From Paenibacillus sp. JCM 10914 (GTDB lineage: Bacteria > Bacillota > Bacilli > Paenibacillales > Paenibacillaceae), in the NCBI RefSeq assembly GCF_001315105.1, contig NZ_BAZR01000004.1, positions 62,001 to 126,000 of the forward strand: 64,000 bases of DNA. Direction: 5' to 3'. A model generated the notes under the pieces. That model was not told where the DNA came from and made no database searches. It saw only the letters and a list, made by a program, of their open reading frames with translations. The translations under genes and the position numbers were made by a program. Below, in pieces: positions 34,415 to 42,828 of this stretch; position 1 is the stretch's first letter, and each line of letters starts with the position of its first letter.

Positions 34415-35305
34415 GTGATACCGAATCAGCAACCATCCTTGCTGCTTGTAGACGGGATGGCTTTATTATTTAGAGCTTATTATGCAACAGCTTCCAGCGG
34501 CTACATCCGCCGAACGAAATCCGGCGTGCCGACGAATGCGATTTACGGATTCCTGCGCTACATGTGGGATGCAATTGACAAGTTTCAGCCGACGCATGTA
34601 GCCTGCTGCTGGGATATGGGCTCCAAGACCTTCCGCACGGAACAGTTCGCTTCATACAAGGGAAACCGCCCGGAGGCACCGGATGATCTCATCCCGCAAT
34701 TTTCTCTTGTACGTGATGTAACAGAGTGTCTTGGCATACCGAACCTGGGAGTTGTAGGATATGAAGCGGATGATTGCATTGGAACTTTAGCCAGACGGTT
34801 CGGTGAGAATATGAACGTCATGGTTTTGTCCGGTGATCATGATCTACTGCAATTGGTTAGTCCGACAACGTCTGTCATCATTATGAAAAAAGGCCATGGC
34901 AACTATATGGTCTATACTCCTGAATCTTTGTATGCAGAGAAAGGACTGCTCCCTCATCAGGTTATTGATGTTAAGGGACTTATGGGAGACACGAGTGATA
35001 ACTACCCTGGCGTGCGTGGGATCGGGGAGAAGACTGCGATGAAGCTGATTCAGGAATATGAATCCATCGATGGTATTCTGAGCAATCTTGATGCACTTGC
35101 GAAGGGAGTTCGAGCCAAGATCGAAGCCGATATGGAAATGCTGCATTTATCGCGCACACTAGCTGCTATCCATTGTGAGGTGCCGATGGATTGCGAATTG
35201 GATATATGTGTCCTCTCTGTCGATCACGAGCGTGCGTTAACGAAGCTGGAGGAACTTGAAATGAAGAGCCTCGGGCATCTCTTTGGGCTGGCGGTGAATT
35301 CCTGA
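34415..35305 (+). CDS. ypcP: Stand-alone 5'-3' exonuclease (YpcP-like)
   Basis: 296 residues from GTG 34415, which follows TTAGGAGCG and matches the length of B. subtilis YpcP. ATG 34373 is too close to the promoter. It is the 5' nuclease domain of DNA polymerase I without the polymerase: PIN-like core with LLLVDGMALLFRAYYA, CCWDMGSKTFR, YEADDCIGTLA and LSGDHDLLQLV, then the H3TH region DVKGLMGDTSDNYPGVRGIGEKTA, given in parts: GLMGDTSDNYPG and GIGEKTA. It removes RNA primers and flaps, backing up PolA. modA starts three bases after its stop. Confidence 0.92.
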   Translation: MIPNQQPSLLLVDGMALLFRAYYATASSGYIRRTKSGVPTNAIYGFLRYMWDAIDKFQPTHVACCWDMGSKTFRTEQFASYKGNRPEAPDDLIPQFSLVRDVTECLGIPNLGVVGYEADDCIGTLARRFGENMNVMVLSGDHDLLQLVSPTTSVIIMKKGHGNYMVYTPESLYAEKGLLPHQVIDVKGLMGDTSDNYPGVRGIGEKTAMKLIQEYESIDGILSNLDALAKGVRAKIEADMEMLHLSRTLAAIHCEVPMDCELDICVLSVDHERALTKLEELEMKSLGHLFGLAVNS

Positions 35306-35308
35306 GTC

Positions 35309-36151
35309 ATGTTTAGTCCATCAACTAGAGGAAGAGGATTTGTAGCCGGTGTATTAGTTGTCATTGTATTTATCTTGTCTGCTTGTGGTGCTGCAGAATC
35401 GCCAGCAGATTCTAACGCAACTGAATCCGAGTCCAATCCACAACCGATACAATTGACCATTTCAGCGGCAGCGAGCCTTAAAAGCGCATTAGATGAAGCA
35501 GGCGAGCTCTTCGAGACACAGTATCCGCACATTACGCTGCGGTATAATTACGGTGGATCAGGGGCGCTTGCACAGCAGCTTGAGCAAGGGGCACCCGTAG
35601 ATTTATTCATCTCTGCTGCGAATGCGCCGATGGATCGCCTGATCGACAAAGGGATCGTAGATGCGGACGCGGTTCAATTAATGCTGCGTAATTCCTTGGT
35701 CTTGATTGAGTCAGCCGCTAGCAATGATTTAAGCCAACTGCAGGATCTGTTGAAACCGAACGTGCGCATTGTGGCGATTGGTGAAGTGGATACGGTACCA
35801 GCAGGCGAATATGCGAAGGAAGCACTTCAGAATGAAGGGCTATGGGAAGAAGTGGAGACAAAGGCGGTATACGGGAAGGATGTGACGCAAGTGCTGGCTT
35901 ATGTGGAGTCTGGCAATGCGGATGCAGGATTCGTCTATAGCACGGATATTCAGCATTCGACCAAGGTAAGACAGGTGATAACGATTGACCCTGACAAGCA
36001 TCGACCTATCGAATATCCCGCTGCCGTACCGAATCAAGCCAGTCATCCCGATGAAGCAAGTCGATTTCTGGAGTTCATGAATATGCCGGAAGTGGAGCAA
36101 ATCTTTAGCCAAGCTGGATTTATCATCGTGGAGGAATCGGGGTCACAGTGA
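35309..36151 (+). CDS. modA: Molybdate ABC transporter substrate-binding lipoprotein
   Basis: 280-residue periplasmic-binding-type lipoprotein with lipobox LSAC. ISAAASLKSALDEAGELFE and NYGGSGALAQQLEQGAPVDLFISA contain the Ser and backbone contacts for the tetrahedral oxyanion. Later VDTVPAGEYAKEAL and NADAGFVYSTD complete the ModA fold. The next gene encodes the permease, and their GTGA stop/start overlap implies coupling. No modC ATPase follows. Tungstate or molybdate is the expected ligand. Confidence 0.92.
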   Translation: MFSPSTRGRGFVAGVLVVIVFILSACGAAESPADSNATESESNPQPIQLTISAAASLKSALDEAGELFETQYPHITLRYNYGGSGALAQQLEQGAPVDLFISAANAPMDRLIDKGIVDADAVQLMLRNSLVLIESAASNDLSQLQDLLKPNVRIVAIGEVDTVPAGEYAKEALQNEGLWEEVETKAVYGKDVTQVLAYVESGNADAGFVYSTDIQHSTKVRQVITIDPDKHRPIEYPAAVPNQASHPDEASRFLEFMNMPEVEQIFSQAGFIIVEESGSQ

Positions 36152-36827
36152 ACGGGATGGACATGTTCTGGATGCCCGTCTGGCTCTCTCTTAAAACTTC
36201 ACTATTAGCCAGCATCCTGGCATTTATACTCGGATCTGCCGCGGAAGGTGGATGTCCAGACGTTCGTTTGCAGGTAAATCGATCGTAGAGACTGTATTGA
36301 TGCTTCCGCTTGTACTTCCCCCGACGGTTGTCGGTTTCCTGCTGCTAGTTCTTCTAGGCAGGAACAGCTGGATCGGAGCAGCGGTTGAATGGTTGTTTAA
36401 CAAACCGGTCATATTCAGTTGGGGAGCTGCCGTTATTGCGGCTATCGTCGTGTCCTTTCCGCTGGTATACCAGAGCATGAGGGTCGGCTTCGAATCCATT
36501 GACGCGGAGCTTGAGGATTCAGCCCGTTCGGCTGGGGCAGGCGAGTGGCAGGTGTTTCGCTGGATTACGTTCCCACTGGTACGCAGAGCCGCACTTTCAG
36601 CGTATATCTTGGCATTTGCGAGGGGGCTTGGCGAATTTGGGGCGACATGGATGGTGGCCGGTAATATTCCCGGCGTAACCCAGACTTTGCCCATTGCTAT
36701 ATACATAGCCGTCGGAAATGGAGATTCGCGCCTGGCATGGGCATGGACCGGGTTCATGATCCTGTTCTCATGGCTGCTGCTAGCGGCTTCCGGCATAGGC
36801 AGGAAGAGCGAACAGAAGCGGAAATAA
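36148..36827 (+). pseudogene. modB: Molybdate ABC transporter permease, split by a single-base deletion
   Basis: GTG 36148 overlaps the modA stop. It opens with VWLSLKTSLLASILAFILGSAA, the ModB first helix, then leaves frame near 36246 and stops at 36288. The second part (from about 36252) reads RSFAGKSIVETVLMLPLVLPPTVVGF and carries the permease EAA-type loop (DAELEDSARSAGAGEW, then FRWITFPL). Restoring one A (GAAGG to GAAAGG) joins them as AAERWMSRRSFAGK, a normal ModB of about 226 residues. Probably a sequence error. Confidence 0.83.
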
Positions 36828-36915
36828 AGAGGCCTGGGGTCTTGTATTGCCTGTTAGAATAAATGATATATTGCAAGAATCTATAGAACAGCATTGTGGA
36901 GAGGATGAAAACAGA

Positions 36916-37812
36916 ATGGCTTTACTTGGAGCAATTGAAGCTGGTGGAACCAAATTTGTATGCGGTGTGGGAACAGAGGACGGCACGGTCGTCGAGCGTG
37001 TTAGCTTTCCCACGACAACGCCTGAGGAAACGATGGCCCTGGTCTTTGAATTTTTTGCGAGTAAGGAGCTGACAGCGATCGGTGTGGGTTCGTTTGGTCC
37101 GATCGATCCTGTGAAAGGCAGTCCTACATATGGTTGTATTACTACGACGCCCAAGCCGCACTGGAGCAATTATAATATCGTAAAGGCGTTGGAAGAGCGG
37201 TTCGGTGTTCCTGTCGGGTTCGACACCGATGTGAACGGCGCTGCGCTTGGAGAATATACGTGGGGAGCGGCACAGGGGCTGGATAGCTGCTTGTACATAA
37301 CGATCGGAACAGGAGTCGGCGCCGGCGCTGTTGTGTCTGGACAACTGATCCACGGCTTGTCTCATCCGGAGATGGGACACATTATAGTACGTCGCCATCC
37401 GGATGATTCGTATGAAGGGACATGTCCATATCATGGAGATTGCCTGGAAGGGCTGGCTGCAGGACCTTCGTTAAGTAAACGTTGGGGCGTGCCAGGGATT
37501 GAGCTGACACCGGACCATCCGGCATGGGAGATGGAGGCATATTATCTCGCGCAAGCTCTCATGAACTACGTCTTGGTGCTGTCTCCGCAGCGAATCGTTA
37601 TGGGCGGGGGTGTCATGAAGCAGCAGCATCTGTTCGGACTCATCCAGCAGAAACTCCAGGAACTGCTGGCAGGGTATGTGCCGCATGCTAGTCTGAATGA
37701 GGAGATCGGTCAATACATCGTGCCGCCTGGGCTCGGTGACAATGCCGGAATCTGCGGTGCGCTGGCGCTGGCTAAACTTGCCTTGGACGAAACTGACACC
37801 GTTCTGGCATAA
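36916..37812 (+). CDS. ROK-family fructokinase
   Basis: ATP-dependent sugar kinase of 298 residues. N-terminal phosphate loop GAIEAGGTKFVCGVG, catalytic Asp in GFDTDVNGAALGEY, the second phosphate motif TIGTGVGAGAVVSG, and the ROK zinc site built from GHIIVRRHPDD and CPYHGDCLEG. This matches the fructokinase/mannokinase branch (YdhR/GmuE-like). ATG 36916 follows GGAGAGG; a TTG-type start at 36847 is upstream of that site. It is probably separate from modAB; a terminator follows. Fructose is the likely substrate, forming fructose 6-phosphate. Confidence 0.92.
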   Translation: MALLGAIEAGGTKFVCGVGTEDGTVVERVSFPTTTPEETMALVFEFFASKELTAIGVGSFGPIDPVKGSPTYGCITTTPKPHWSNYNIVKALEERFGVPVGFDTDVNGAALGEYTWGAAQGLDSCLYITIGTGVGAGAVVSGQLIHGLSHPEMGHIIVRRHPDDSYEGTCPYHGDCLEGLAAGPSLSKRWGVPGIELTPDHPAWEMEAYYLAQALMNYVLVLSPQRIVMGGGVMKQQHLFGLIQQKLQELLAGYVPHASLNEEIGQYIVPPGLGDNAGICGALALAKLALDETDTVLA

Positions 37813-37896
37813 GATGAATTCGCATCGCGAATCTGCTCTTGATTACATGACCATTTATGGTATTATATAGATAACAGTATAATTTTCGGGAACGGG

Positions 37897-37937
37897 AAGC
37901 ACCTTTTCTACGCTGCGGCGGGAAAGGGTGCTTTTTT
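37897..37937 (+). terminator. Terminator after the ROK kinase gene
   Basis: AAGCACCTTTTC pairs with GAAAGGGTGCTT, followed by TTTT. Confidence 0.88.
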
Positions 37938-37981
37938 GGCGTTGTAAAGAATTATGCTGTAATGAATGAGGAGGTAATGGG

Positions 37982-38995
37982 ATGCAAATTGTGTTCATGA
38001 ATCAGATGAGCCGTACGGATGAGGCGGGCCATCTCTGCTTGGCACAGGTGTGGATCGGTGAAGAGGAAGGAGTATGGCAACTGGGCTGGCGTGATTTGGA
38101 GCCGGATGGCGAAGAGTCGGATGATGATTGGTATGAAGGAAATTCATGGAATGAGCTGTTATATGTATACCGTCATCAACTGGCCAGAAAACTCGGGGAA
38201 GGCTACCGGCCGATGATCGAGGGAGTCTTTAACGAGCCTGATGAGGGTGGTGCGCGGAATATAAACTCGCAGAAGCTGTATTGTTACAGCGAGTTGTACG
38301 GATCTGAGGAGTTATATACGGAACTATGTGCGTGGCGACGTCGAAAGGCCGCTTCAGGCAGAAAGGCACCTTATTTTATAGCAAGCAATCGTGTACTTAG
38401 GTTAATTAGCGCATTTATGCCGCTGACCGAGAATGAGCTGCTGCAGCTTCCGGGAATTGGCACAACCAAAGTTTCCGAATATGGCGTGGAGTGGCTGGAG
38501 ATGACGGCCAAGGCAGAGCGGAAGCAAGGATTTCCTTTGGATTGGGTTTATGAGCAGTTATCCGAGGATGCGTTTCATTCCTGGCTCTACAAGCAGAAGG
38601 AACTGCGATACAAGCAGGAGCTGGACCGTTTCCGGATCCGCAGAACGATGTTGCTGGCGATCGCTGAAGGAGCTTCATTATCCGAGCTAGAGCAGCGGAC
38701 TTCACTATCGAGGCGCGATCTGGTGGAGCAATTGGAAGAATTGGAGAAGGACGGATATGATACCGAGCGTCTTATTCAGTTCGAATTGAGCGAGATGAGC
38801 CATCAAGAGCAGGCAGAGATATGGAAGGCATTTGAGGAACTTGGAGATACGTTCTTGAAGCCGGTGCTGCAGCGAGTGTATGGTCAAGAGCGCGAGAATG
38901 AAGAAGCTGCGGGAACGGAGACCTTATATGAGCGGCTACGCCTGATTCGGATTCGGTTCAGAAGGGATATCTCGATGAAGGCAAGCGTCAGCTGA
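37982..38995 (+). CDS. HRDC-domain protein
   Basis: 337 residues without a helicase motor. Residues about 115-175 form an HRDC domain (ASNRVLRLISAFMPLTENEL, LPGIGTTKVSEYGVEWLEM), the nucleic-acid-binding module of RecQ helicases and RNase D. The C-terminal half is helical with a winged-helix-like piece (EGASLSELEQRTSLSRRDLVEQLEELE), as seen in RecQ-associated C termini. The N-terminal 100 residues are acidic and unfamiliar. GAGGAGG precedes the ATG. A stand-alone partner of a RecQ-type helicase or an RNA-binding factor is inferred. Confidence 0.82.
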   Translation: MQIVFMNQMSRTDEAGHLCLAQVWIGEEEGVWQLGWRDLEPDGEESDDDWYEGNSWNELLYVYRHQLARKLGEGYRPMIEGVFNEPDEGGARNINSQKLYCYSELYGSEELYTELCAWRRRKAASGRKAPYFIASNRVLRLISAFMPLTENELLQLPGIGTTKVSEYGVEWLEMTAKAERKQGFPLDWVYEQLSEDAFHSWLYKQKELRYKQELDRFRIRRTMLLAIAEGASLSELEQRTSLSRRDLVEQLEELEKDGYDTERLIQFELSEMSHQEQAEIWKAFEELGDTFLKPVLQRVYGQERENEEAAGTETLYERLRLIRIRFRRDISMKASVS

Positions 38996-39022
38996 CAAGT
39001 TCTCGTTAACTGGGGGAAATAG

Positions 39023-39063
39023 CACAAAGGCGCCACCAGTTGTATTCCTGGTAACGCCTTTGT
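39023..39063. terminator. Bidirectional terminator between the HRDC and corA genes
   Basis: ACAAAGGCG and CACCAG pair with CTGGT and CGCCTTTGT around a short loop, between converging stops. Confidence 0.85.
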
Positions 39064-39074
39064 CTGCATAATCA

Positions 39075-40010
39075 TCAAATCCAGTCCTTTTTGCGGAACA
39101 GGTAGAACATGAGTAAACCGGCGGACACCATAATGCCGATTACGAAGTAATACGAGTATTTCCAGTGCAACTCCGGCATGTTATCAAAGTTCATTCCATA
39201 TATACCGGTAATGAGCGTCAACGGAATGAAGATCGTCGTAATGGCGGTAAACACACGCATGATTTCATTCGCGCGATTGGCGATGCTGGACTGGTAAGCT
39301 TCTCGAAGGTTACCCATCAAGTCCCGGTACGTCTCGAAAGTCTCGGAGATCTTGACCGCATTCTCATAGATGTCACTAAAGTATTTCTGGAGCTGATCGT
39401 CGATCAGCCGCAGGTCTTTTTTGTTCAAAGTATTGATTACTTCTTTCTGTGGTCCAAGCACTTTCTTGAGCCATAGTATTTCACTACGCAGACCGATAAT
39501 CTCGCTCAGGTGCGTCTTCTTGGTATGAATGAGAATGTCTTCTTCAAGCTTCTCGATTCTCGCTTCAATGCGGTCCCCTACCGTAAAATAATTGTCGGTT
39601 ACCAAGTCGATCAGAATATAGAGGAAGCGGTCTGGTGTGCTGACCTCATCTTCCCACAACAGCGGTTTTACCGAGCGCAGTTCGTGAATCTTCTGTTTGG
39701 TAACCGTAATAATGAAATGACGACCAAGAAATATGTTAAGGGCACGAAGGAAGATTTCTTCGTCATCAAAGCGAATACTGTTCACGACAATAAAATAGTG
39801 GTTCTCATATATTTCGATTTTTGGACGCTGCTCCTCTTCACTGAGGCAGTCCTCGACAGCAAGATCGTGAAGCGAGAATAAAGGCTGCAGTTCAGCTAAA
39901 TCGTCCACGTCGCAATCCAGCCAGTAGAAGCCGCTGGCTGGAGCTGTCAGCGTCATTTCAATGTCATCAATAGGGGTAAATATACCCGAATCAACCAACC
40001 GGATTTTCAT
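39075..40010 (-). CDS. corA: CorA-family magnesium/cobalt transporter
   Basis: 311-residue channel subunit. A soluble alpha/beta N-terminal domain and long stalk helices (EEDILIHTKKTHLSEIIGLR, AVKISETFETYRDLMGNLRE) lead to two C-terminal membrane helices. The signature YGMNF lies between them, with the extracellular acidic loop DNMPELHW, and the C terminus is basic (FRKKDWI). It forms pentamers that admit Mg2+ down the membrane potential. AAGGAGTGAT precedes the ATG. The long upstream region can fold into an extended helix, which may be regulatory. Confidence 0.94.
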   Translation of the reverse strand: MKIRLVDSGIFTPIDDIEMTLTAPASGFYWLDCDVDDLAELQPLFSLHDLAVEDCLSEEEQRPKIEIYENHYFIVVNSIRFDDEEIFLRALNIFLGRHFIITVTKQKIHELRSVKPLLWEDEVSTPDRFLYILIDLVTDNYFTVGDRIEARIEKLEEDILIHTKKTHLSEIIGLRSEILWLKKVLGPQKEVINTLNKKDLRLIDDQLQKYFSDIYENAVKISETFETYRDLMGNLREAYQSSIANRANEIMRVFTAITTIFIPLTLITGIYGMNFDNMPELHWKYSYYFVIGIMVSAGLLMFYLFRKKDWI

Positions 40011-40059
40011 CTGATATCACTCCTTTTTCGTATAACAAGCCTGACTTAAGAGCAGGCAT

Positions 40060-40240
40060 AAAGATATCAGCGAACCGGTAAACGGGCATGAGTTCAGGGA
40101 AGATACACGTTTAATAAAAGTGCATGAAAAATAACGCTCCCCTTTGCCGGTAAGCTGATCTTTATCCTATGCGGCCCAGCATCCTGGGTATCTGTTAACT
40201 GGCTCGGGTCACCGTCCATTTTCCATGTCACCTCTTTTTT
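40060..40240 (-). promoter_or_regulatory. Structured leader upstream of corA, class unassigned
   Basis: On the minus strand, GGATAAAGATCAGCTTACCGG pairs discontinuously with CCGGTTCGCTGATATCTTTATGCC: segments of 8, 4 and 5 bp, plus a GG/CC end. The loop is about 70 bases long. Just upstream is a perfect CCCAG-GATG-CTGGG hairpin. I compared it with the M-box consensus by memory and saw no match to the GTTAGGTGAGGCTCC start or the CTAAAGCTCTACG end. Confidence 0.45.
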
Positions 40241-40373
40241 TCAGGTTGTTGTAGCACTTGTCTAGTATAACGCCGAGGATTGGACCTTTCAAGGCTGAAA
40301 ACCGGCATCAACTCTGCCATAGCACAGGGTATGGTAACGATGAGCAAAATGTGACGATAGCAAGAAAAGCATC

Positions 40374-40402
40374 TTGACGAAGCATCCCGGATGATTTAAA
40401 GT
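40374..40402 (+). promoter_or_regulatory. Promoter of the methionine operon
   Basis: TTGACG, 17 bases, TAAAGT, which places the transcript start about 30 bases before the SAM riboswitch. Confidence 0.55.
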
Positions 40403-40438
40403 AAGTATCAATCAAGAAGACAATTAAATACAGCGAAA

Positions 40439-40570
40439 TCTTATCAAGAGCAGGTGGAGGGACTAGCCCTATGAAACCCGGCAACCGGCGGCAACATCGC
40501 ACGGTGCTAATTCTTGCAGGATATACGCTCGCTTATCATGAGCCGCGTATAGTCTGACAGATGAGAGAGG
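40439..40570 (+). promoter_or_regulatory. SAM-I riboswitch (S-box)
   Basis: Contains the hallmark segments in order: CTTATCAAGAG, GGTGGAGGGACTAGCCC, ATGAAACCCGGCAACC, GGTGCTAATTCTTGCAG and GACAGATGAGAGAG, the last pairing with the first as P1. SAM binding stabilises P1 and allows the downstream terminator to form, so the met genes are off when SAM is plentiful. Confidence 0.97.
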
Positions 40571-40591
40571 CGCATGGTGATACGTATATGT

Positions 40592-40624
40592 CGACCTTTC
40601 TCTACTGAGAAGGGTCTTCTTTGC
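40592..40624 (+). terminator. Expression-platform terminator of the S-box
   Basis: GACCTTTCTC pairs with GAGAAGGGTC around TACT, followed by TTCTTT. Confidence 0.85.
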
Positions 40625-40699
40625 GTTTGCACAGTCTAACGCTCTTTCTCACAGCTGAATGATGTACATTTCATAATTTATTGAAGGAGTGAATCACGA

Positions 40700-41617
40700 A
40701 TGCCAATCAAAATTCCAGACGCTTTGCCGGCCAAGGAGGTTCTATCAGGGGAGAATATCTTTGTTATGGATGAGACGCAAGCGTTCCAACAAGATATTCG
40801 TCCGCTGCGGATCGCGATCTTGAACTTAATGCCGACGAAGGAGACAACCGAGACTCAATTGTTGCGGTTGATCGGGAACTCGCCGCTCCAGGTCGATGTC
40901 GTTCTGCTTCATCCAAGCTCTCACGTGTCGAAGAATACATCGGCAGAGCATCTTAAATCGTTCTATAAAACGTTTGAAGAAGTAAAGAATCGACGCTTTG
41001 ACGGTATGATTATCACCGGAGCTCCCGTGGAGCAGTTCGAGTTCGAGGATGTGAATTACTGGGAGGAGCTTAAGGAAATATTCGAATGGACCAAGAGCCA
41101 TGTCACATCAACACTGCATATTTGCTGGGCGTCACAGGCGGGGCTCTATTATCATTATGGTGTACCTAAATATGCCTTGGACCAAAAATGCTTTGGCGTA
41201 TTCTCCCATACGATTAATGAACCCTGTACCAAGCTGCTGCGCGGTTTTGATGAGATGTTCTTCGTGCCCCATTCCCGCCATACAGAAGTTCGACGTGAAG
41301 ACATTACGGGAATCGATGATCTAGTTATTCTCTCGGAATCCGAAGAAGCAGGCATCTACTTAGTAGCAACCAAGGACGGCAAACAGATTTTTGCAACTGG
41401 ACATTCGGAGTATGACTCCGATTCCCTGAAGTGGGAGTATGACCGGGACGCTGCCAAAGGGATGGATATTGATCTGCCGCGTCATTATTATCCGAATGAT
41501 GATCCGACCCGGAATCCTCCATCCACATGGCGCGCTCATGCCAACTTATTATTTACAAACTGGCTCAATTACTATGTATATCAAGAAACGCCATACGATA
41601 TTGGTCCACAAATATAG
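40700..41617 (+). CDS. metA: Homoserine O-acetyltransferase, MetA type
   Basis: Acylates homoserine at the start of methionine synthesis. It has 305 residues. The catalytic Cys142 lies in [16 protein letters not shown], with His235 and Glu237 in ATGHSEYD. Residue 111 is Glu (TGAPVE), the residue reported to give acetyl-CoA specificity; succinyl-CoA enzymes such as that of E. coli have Gly there. So O-acetylhomoserine is the expected product despite the common name succinyltransferase. GAAGGAG precedes the ATG. It is the first gene of the S-box operon metA-metI-metC. Confidence 0.95.
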   Translation: MPIKIPDALPAKEVLSGENIFVMDETQAFQQDIRPLRIAILNLMPTKETTETQLLRLIGNSPLQVDVVLLHPSSHVSKNTSAEHLKSFYKTFEEVKNRRFDGMIITGAPVEQFEFEDVNYWEELKEIFEWTKSHVTSTLHICWASQAGLYYHYGVPKYALDQKCFGVFSHTINEPCTKLLRGFDEMFFVPHSRHTEVRREDITGIDDLVILSESEEAGIYLVATKDGKQIFATGHSEYDSDSLKWEYDRDAAKGMDIDLPRHYYPNDDPTRNPPSTWRAHANLLFTNWLNYYVYQETPYDIGPQI

Positions 41618-41643
41618 CAAATTTCCGATTGGAGGATATGTAC

Positions 41644-42828
41644 ATGGAGAAGGAGCCTTTAAAAATAGAGAGCCGGTTGGCTCAGATTGGATCGGTGCAA
41701 GAACCGGTCACGGGTGCAGTCACGTATCCGATTTATCAGGCGACGGCCTATCGCCATCCCAAGCTTGGCCAGAGTACAGGCTTTGATTATATTCGTACGA
41801 AGAATCCAACCCGGCAAGTGCTGGAGGATGCGTGCGCACAGCTCGAATCCGGTGACGCCGGATTCGCCTGCAGTTCCGGCATGGCCGCATTGCAAACCAT
41901 ATTTGCGATGTTCGGGCAAGGAGATCATCTCATCGTATCCCTCGACCTTTACGGGGGGACTTACCGATTGTTGGAGCGAATCATGTCCAAGTTTGGTGTT
42001 ACAGCAACTTATGTCGACACCAATGATCTTGATGCGCTGGAACAATCCAGACAAGCCAACACGAAAGCCCTTTTCATTGAAACACCGACCAATCCGCTTA
42101 TGATGATTACCGATATTGAAGCTGTCTGTACATGGGCTTCTCATCACGGCTTGATCAGCATCGTCGATAATACACTCCTGACACCGTTCTTCCAAAGACC
42201 GCTGGAGCTCGGAGCAGATATCGTGATACATAGTGCCACGAAATATCTAGGTGGGCATAACGATGTGCTGGCAGGAATTATCGTCACGAAAGGCAAAGCG
42301 CTGTCCGAAGAGATGGCATTCCTGCATAACTCGATCGGTGCCGTGTTAAGCCCGTCCGATTCGTATCAGCTTATGAGAGGTATGAAGACGCTGGCACTAC
42401 GCATGGAACGGCATGAGAGCAATGCCACTGCGGTAGCCACCTTTTTGACGACGCATGCGGCGATCGAACAGGTTTATTATCCTGCACTCCCCGATCATCC
42501 GGGCCATGAGATTCAGAATCGCCAATCCAGCGGCAATACGGGCATCTTCTCCTTTAAAGTCAAGGATGCGCGTTACGTTGAACCAGTGTTAAGGCATATC
42601 CAGTTGATCGCATTCGCGGAGAGTCTTGGTGGTGTCGAATCGTTGATGACGTACCCGGCGGTTCAAACCCATGCTGATATTCCTTTGGAGATTCGGGAAG
42701 CAATCGGAGTCGATGATCGTCTCCTTCGGTTCTCGGTGGGCATCGAGCATGCAGGAGATTTGATAGCTGATCTGGATGCAGCACTGAATGCAGCTATGGC
42801 TGAAGTAGAGGGAGGTAAACAGCAGTGA
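41644..42828 (+). CDS. metI: Cystathionine gamma-synthase / O-acetylhomoserine thiolyase
   Basis: PLP enzyme of the Cys/Met metabolism family, 394 residues. It condenses acetylhomoserine with cysteine (or sulfide). Signatures are GFDYIRTKNPTRQVLE, ACSSGMAALQTIF, SLDLYGGTYRL, the PLP-ring Asp in ISIVDNTLLTPFFQRPL, and the Schiff-base Lys in VIHSATKYLGGHND. ATG 41644 is nine bases after GGAGG, better than ATG 41638 or the ORF extension to 41527. metC overlaps its stop (GTGA). Assignment as MetI rests on order and family resemblance to B. subtilis MetI-MetC. Confidence 0.92.
   Translation: MEKEPLKIESRLAQIGSVQEPVTGAVTYPIYQATAYRHPKLGQSTGFDYIRTKNPTRQVLEDACAQLESGDAGFACSSGMAALQTIFAMFGQGDHLIVSLDLYGGTYRLLERIMSKFGVTATYVDTNDLDALEQSRQANTKALFIETPTNPLMMITDIEAVCTWASHHGLISIVDNTLLTPFFQRPLELGADIVIHSATKYLGGHNDVLAGIIVTKGKALSEEMAFLHNSIGAVLSPSDSYQLMRGMKTLALRMERHESNATAVATFLTTHAAIEQVYYPALPDHPGHEIQNRQSSGNTGIFSFKVKDARYVEPVLRHIQLIAFAESLGGVESLMTYPAVQTHADIPLEIREAIGVDDRLLRFSVGIEHAGDLIADLDAALNAAMAEVEGGKQQ

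Noticed and set aside
40060..40240. M-box (magnesium riboswitch) ahead of corA
   Set aside because: The conserved M-box start and end segments are not present; only a generic structure remains.
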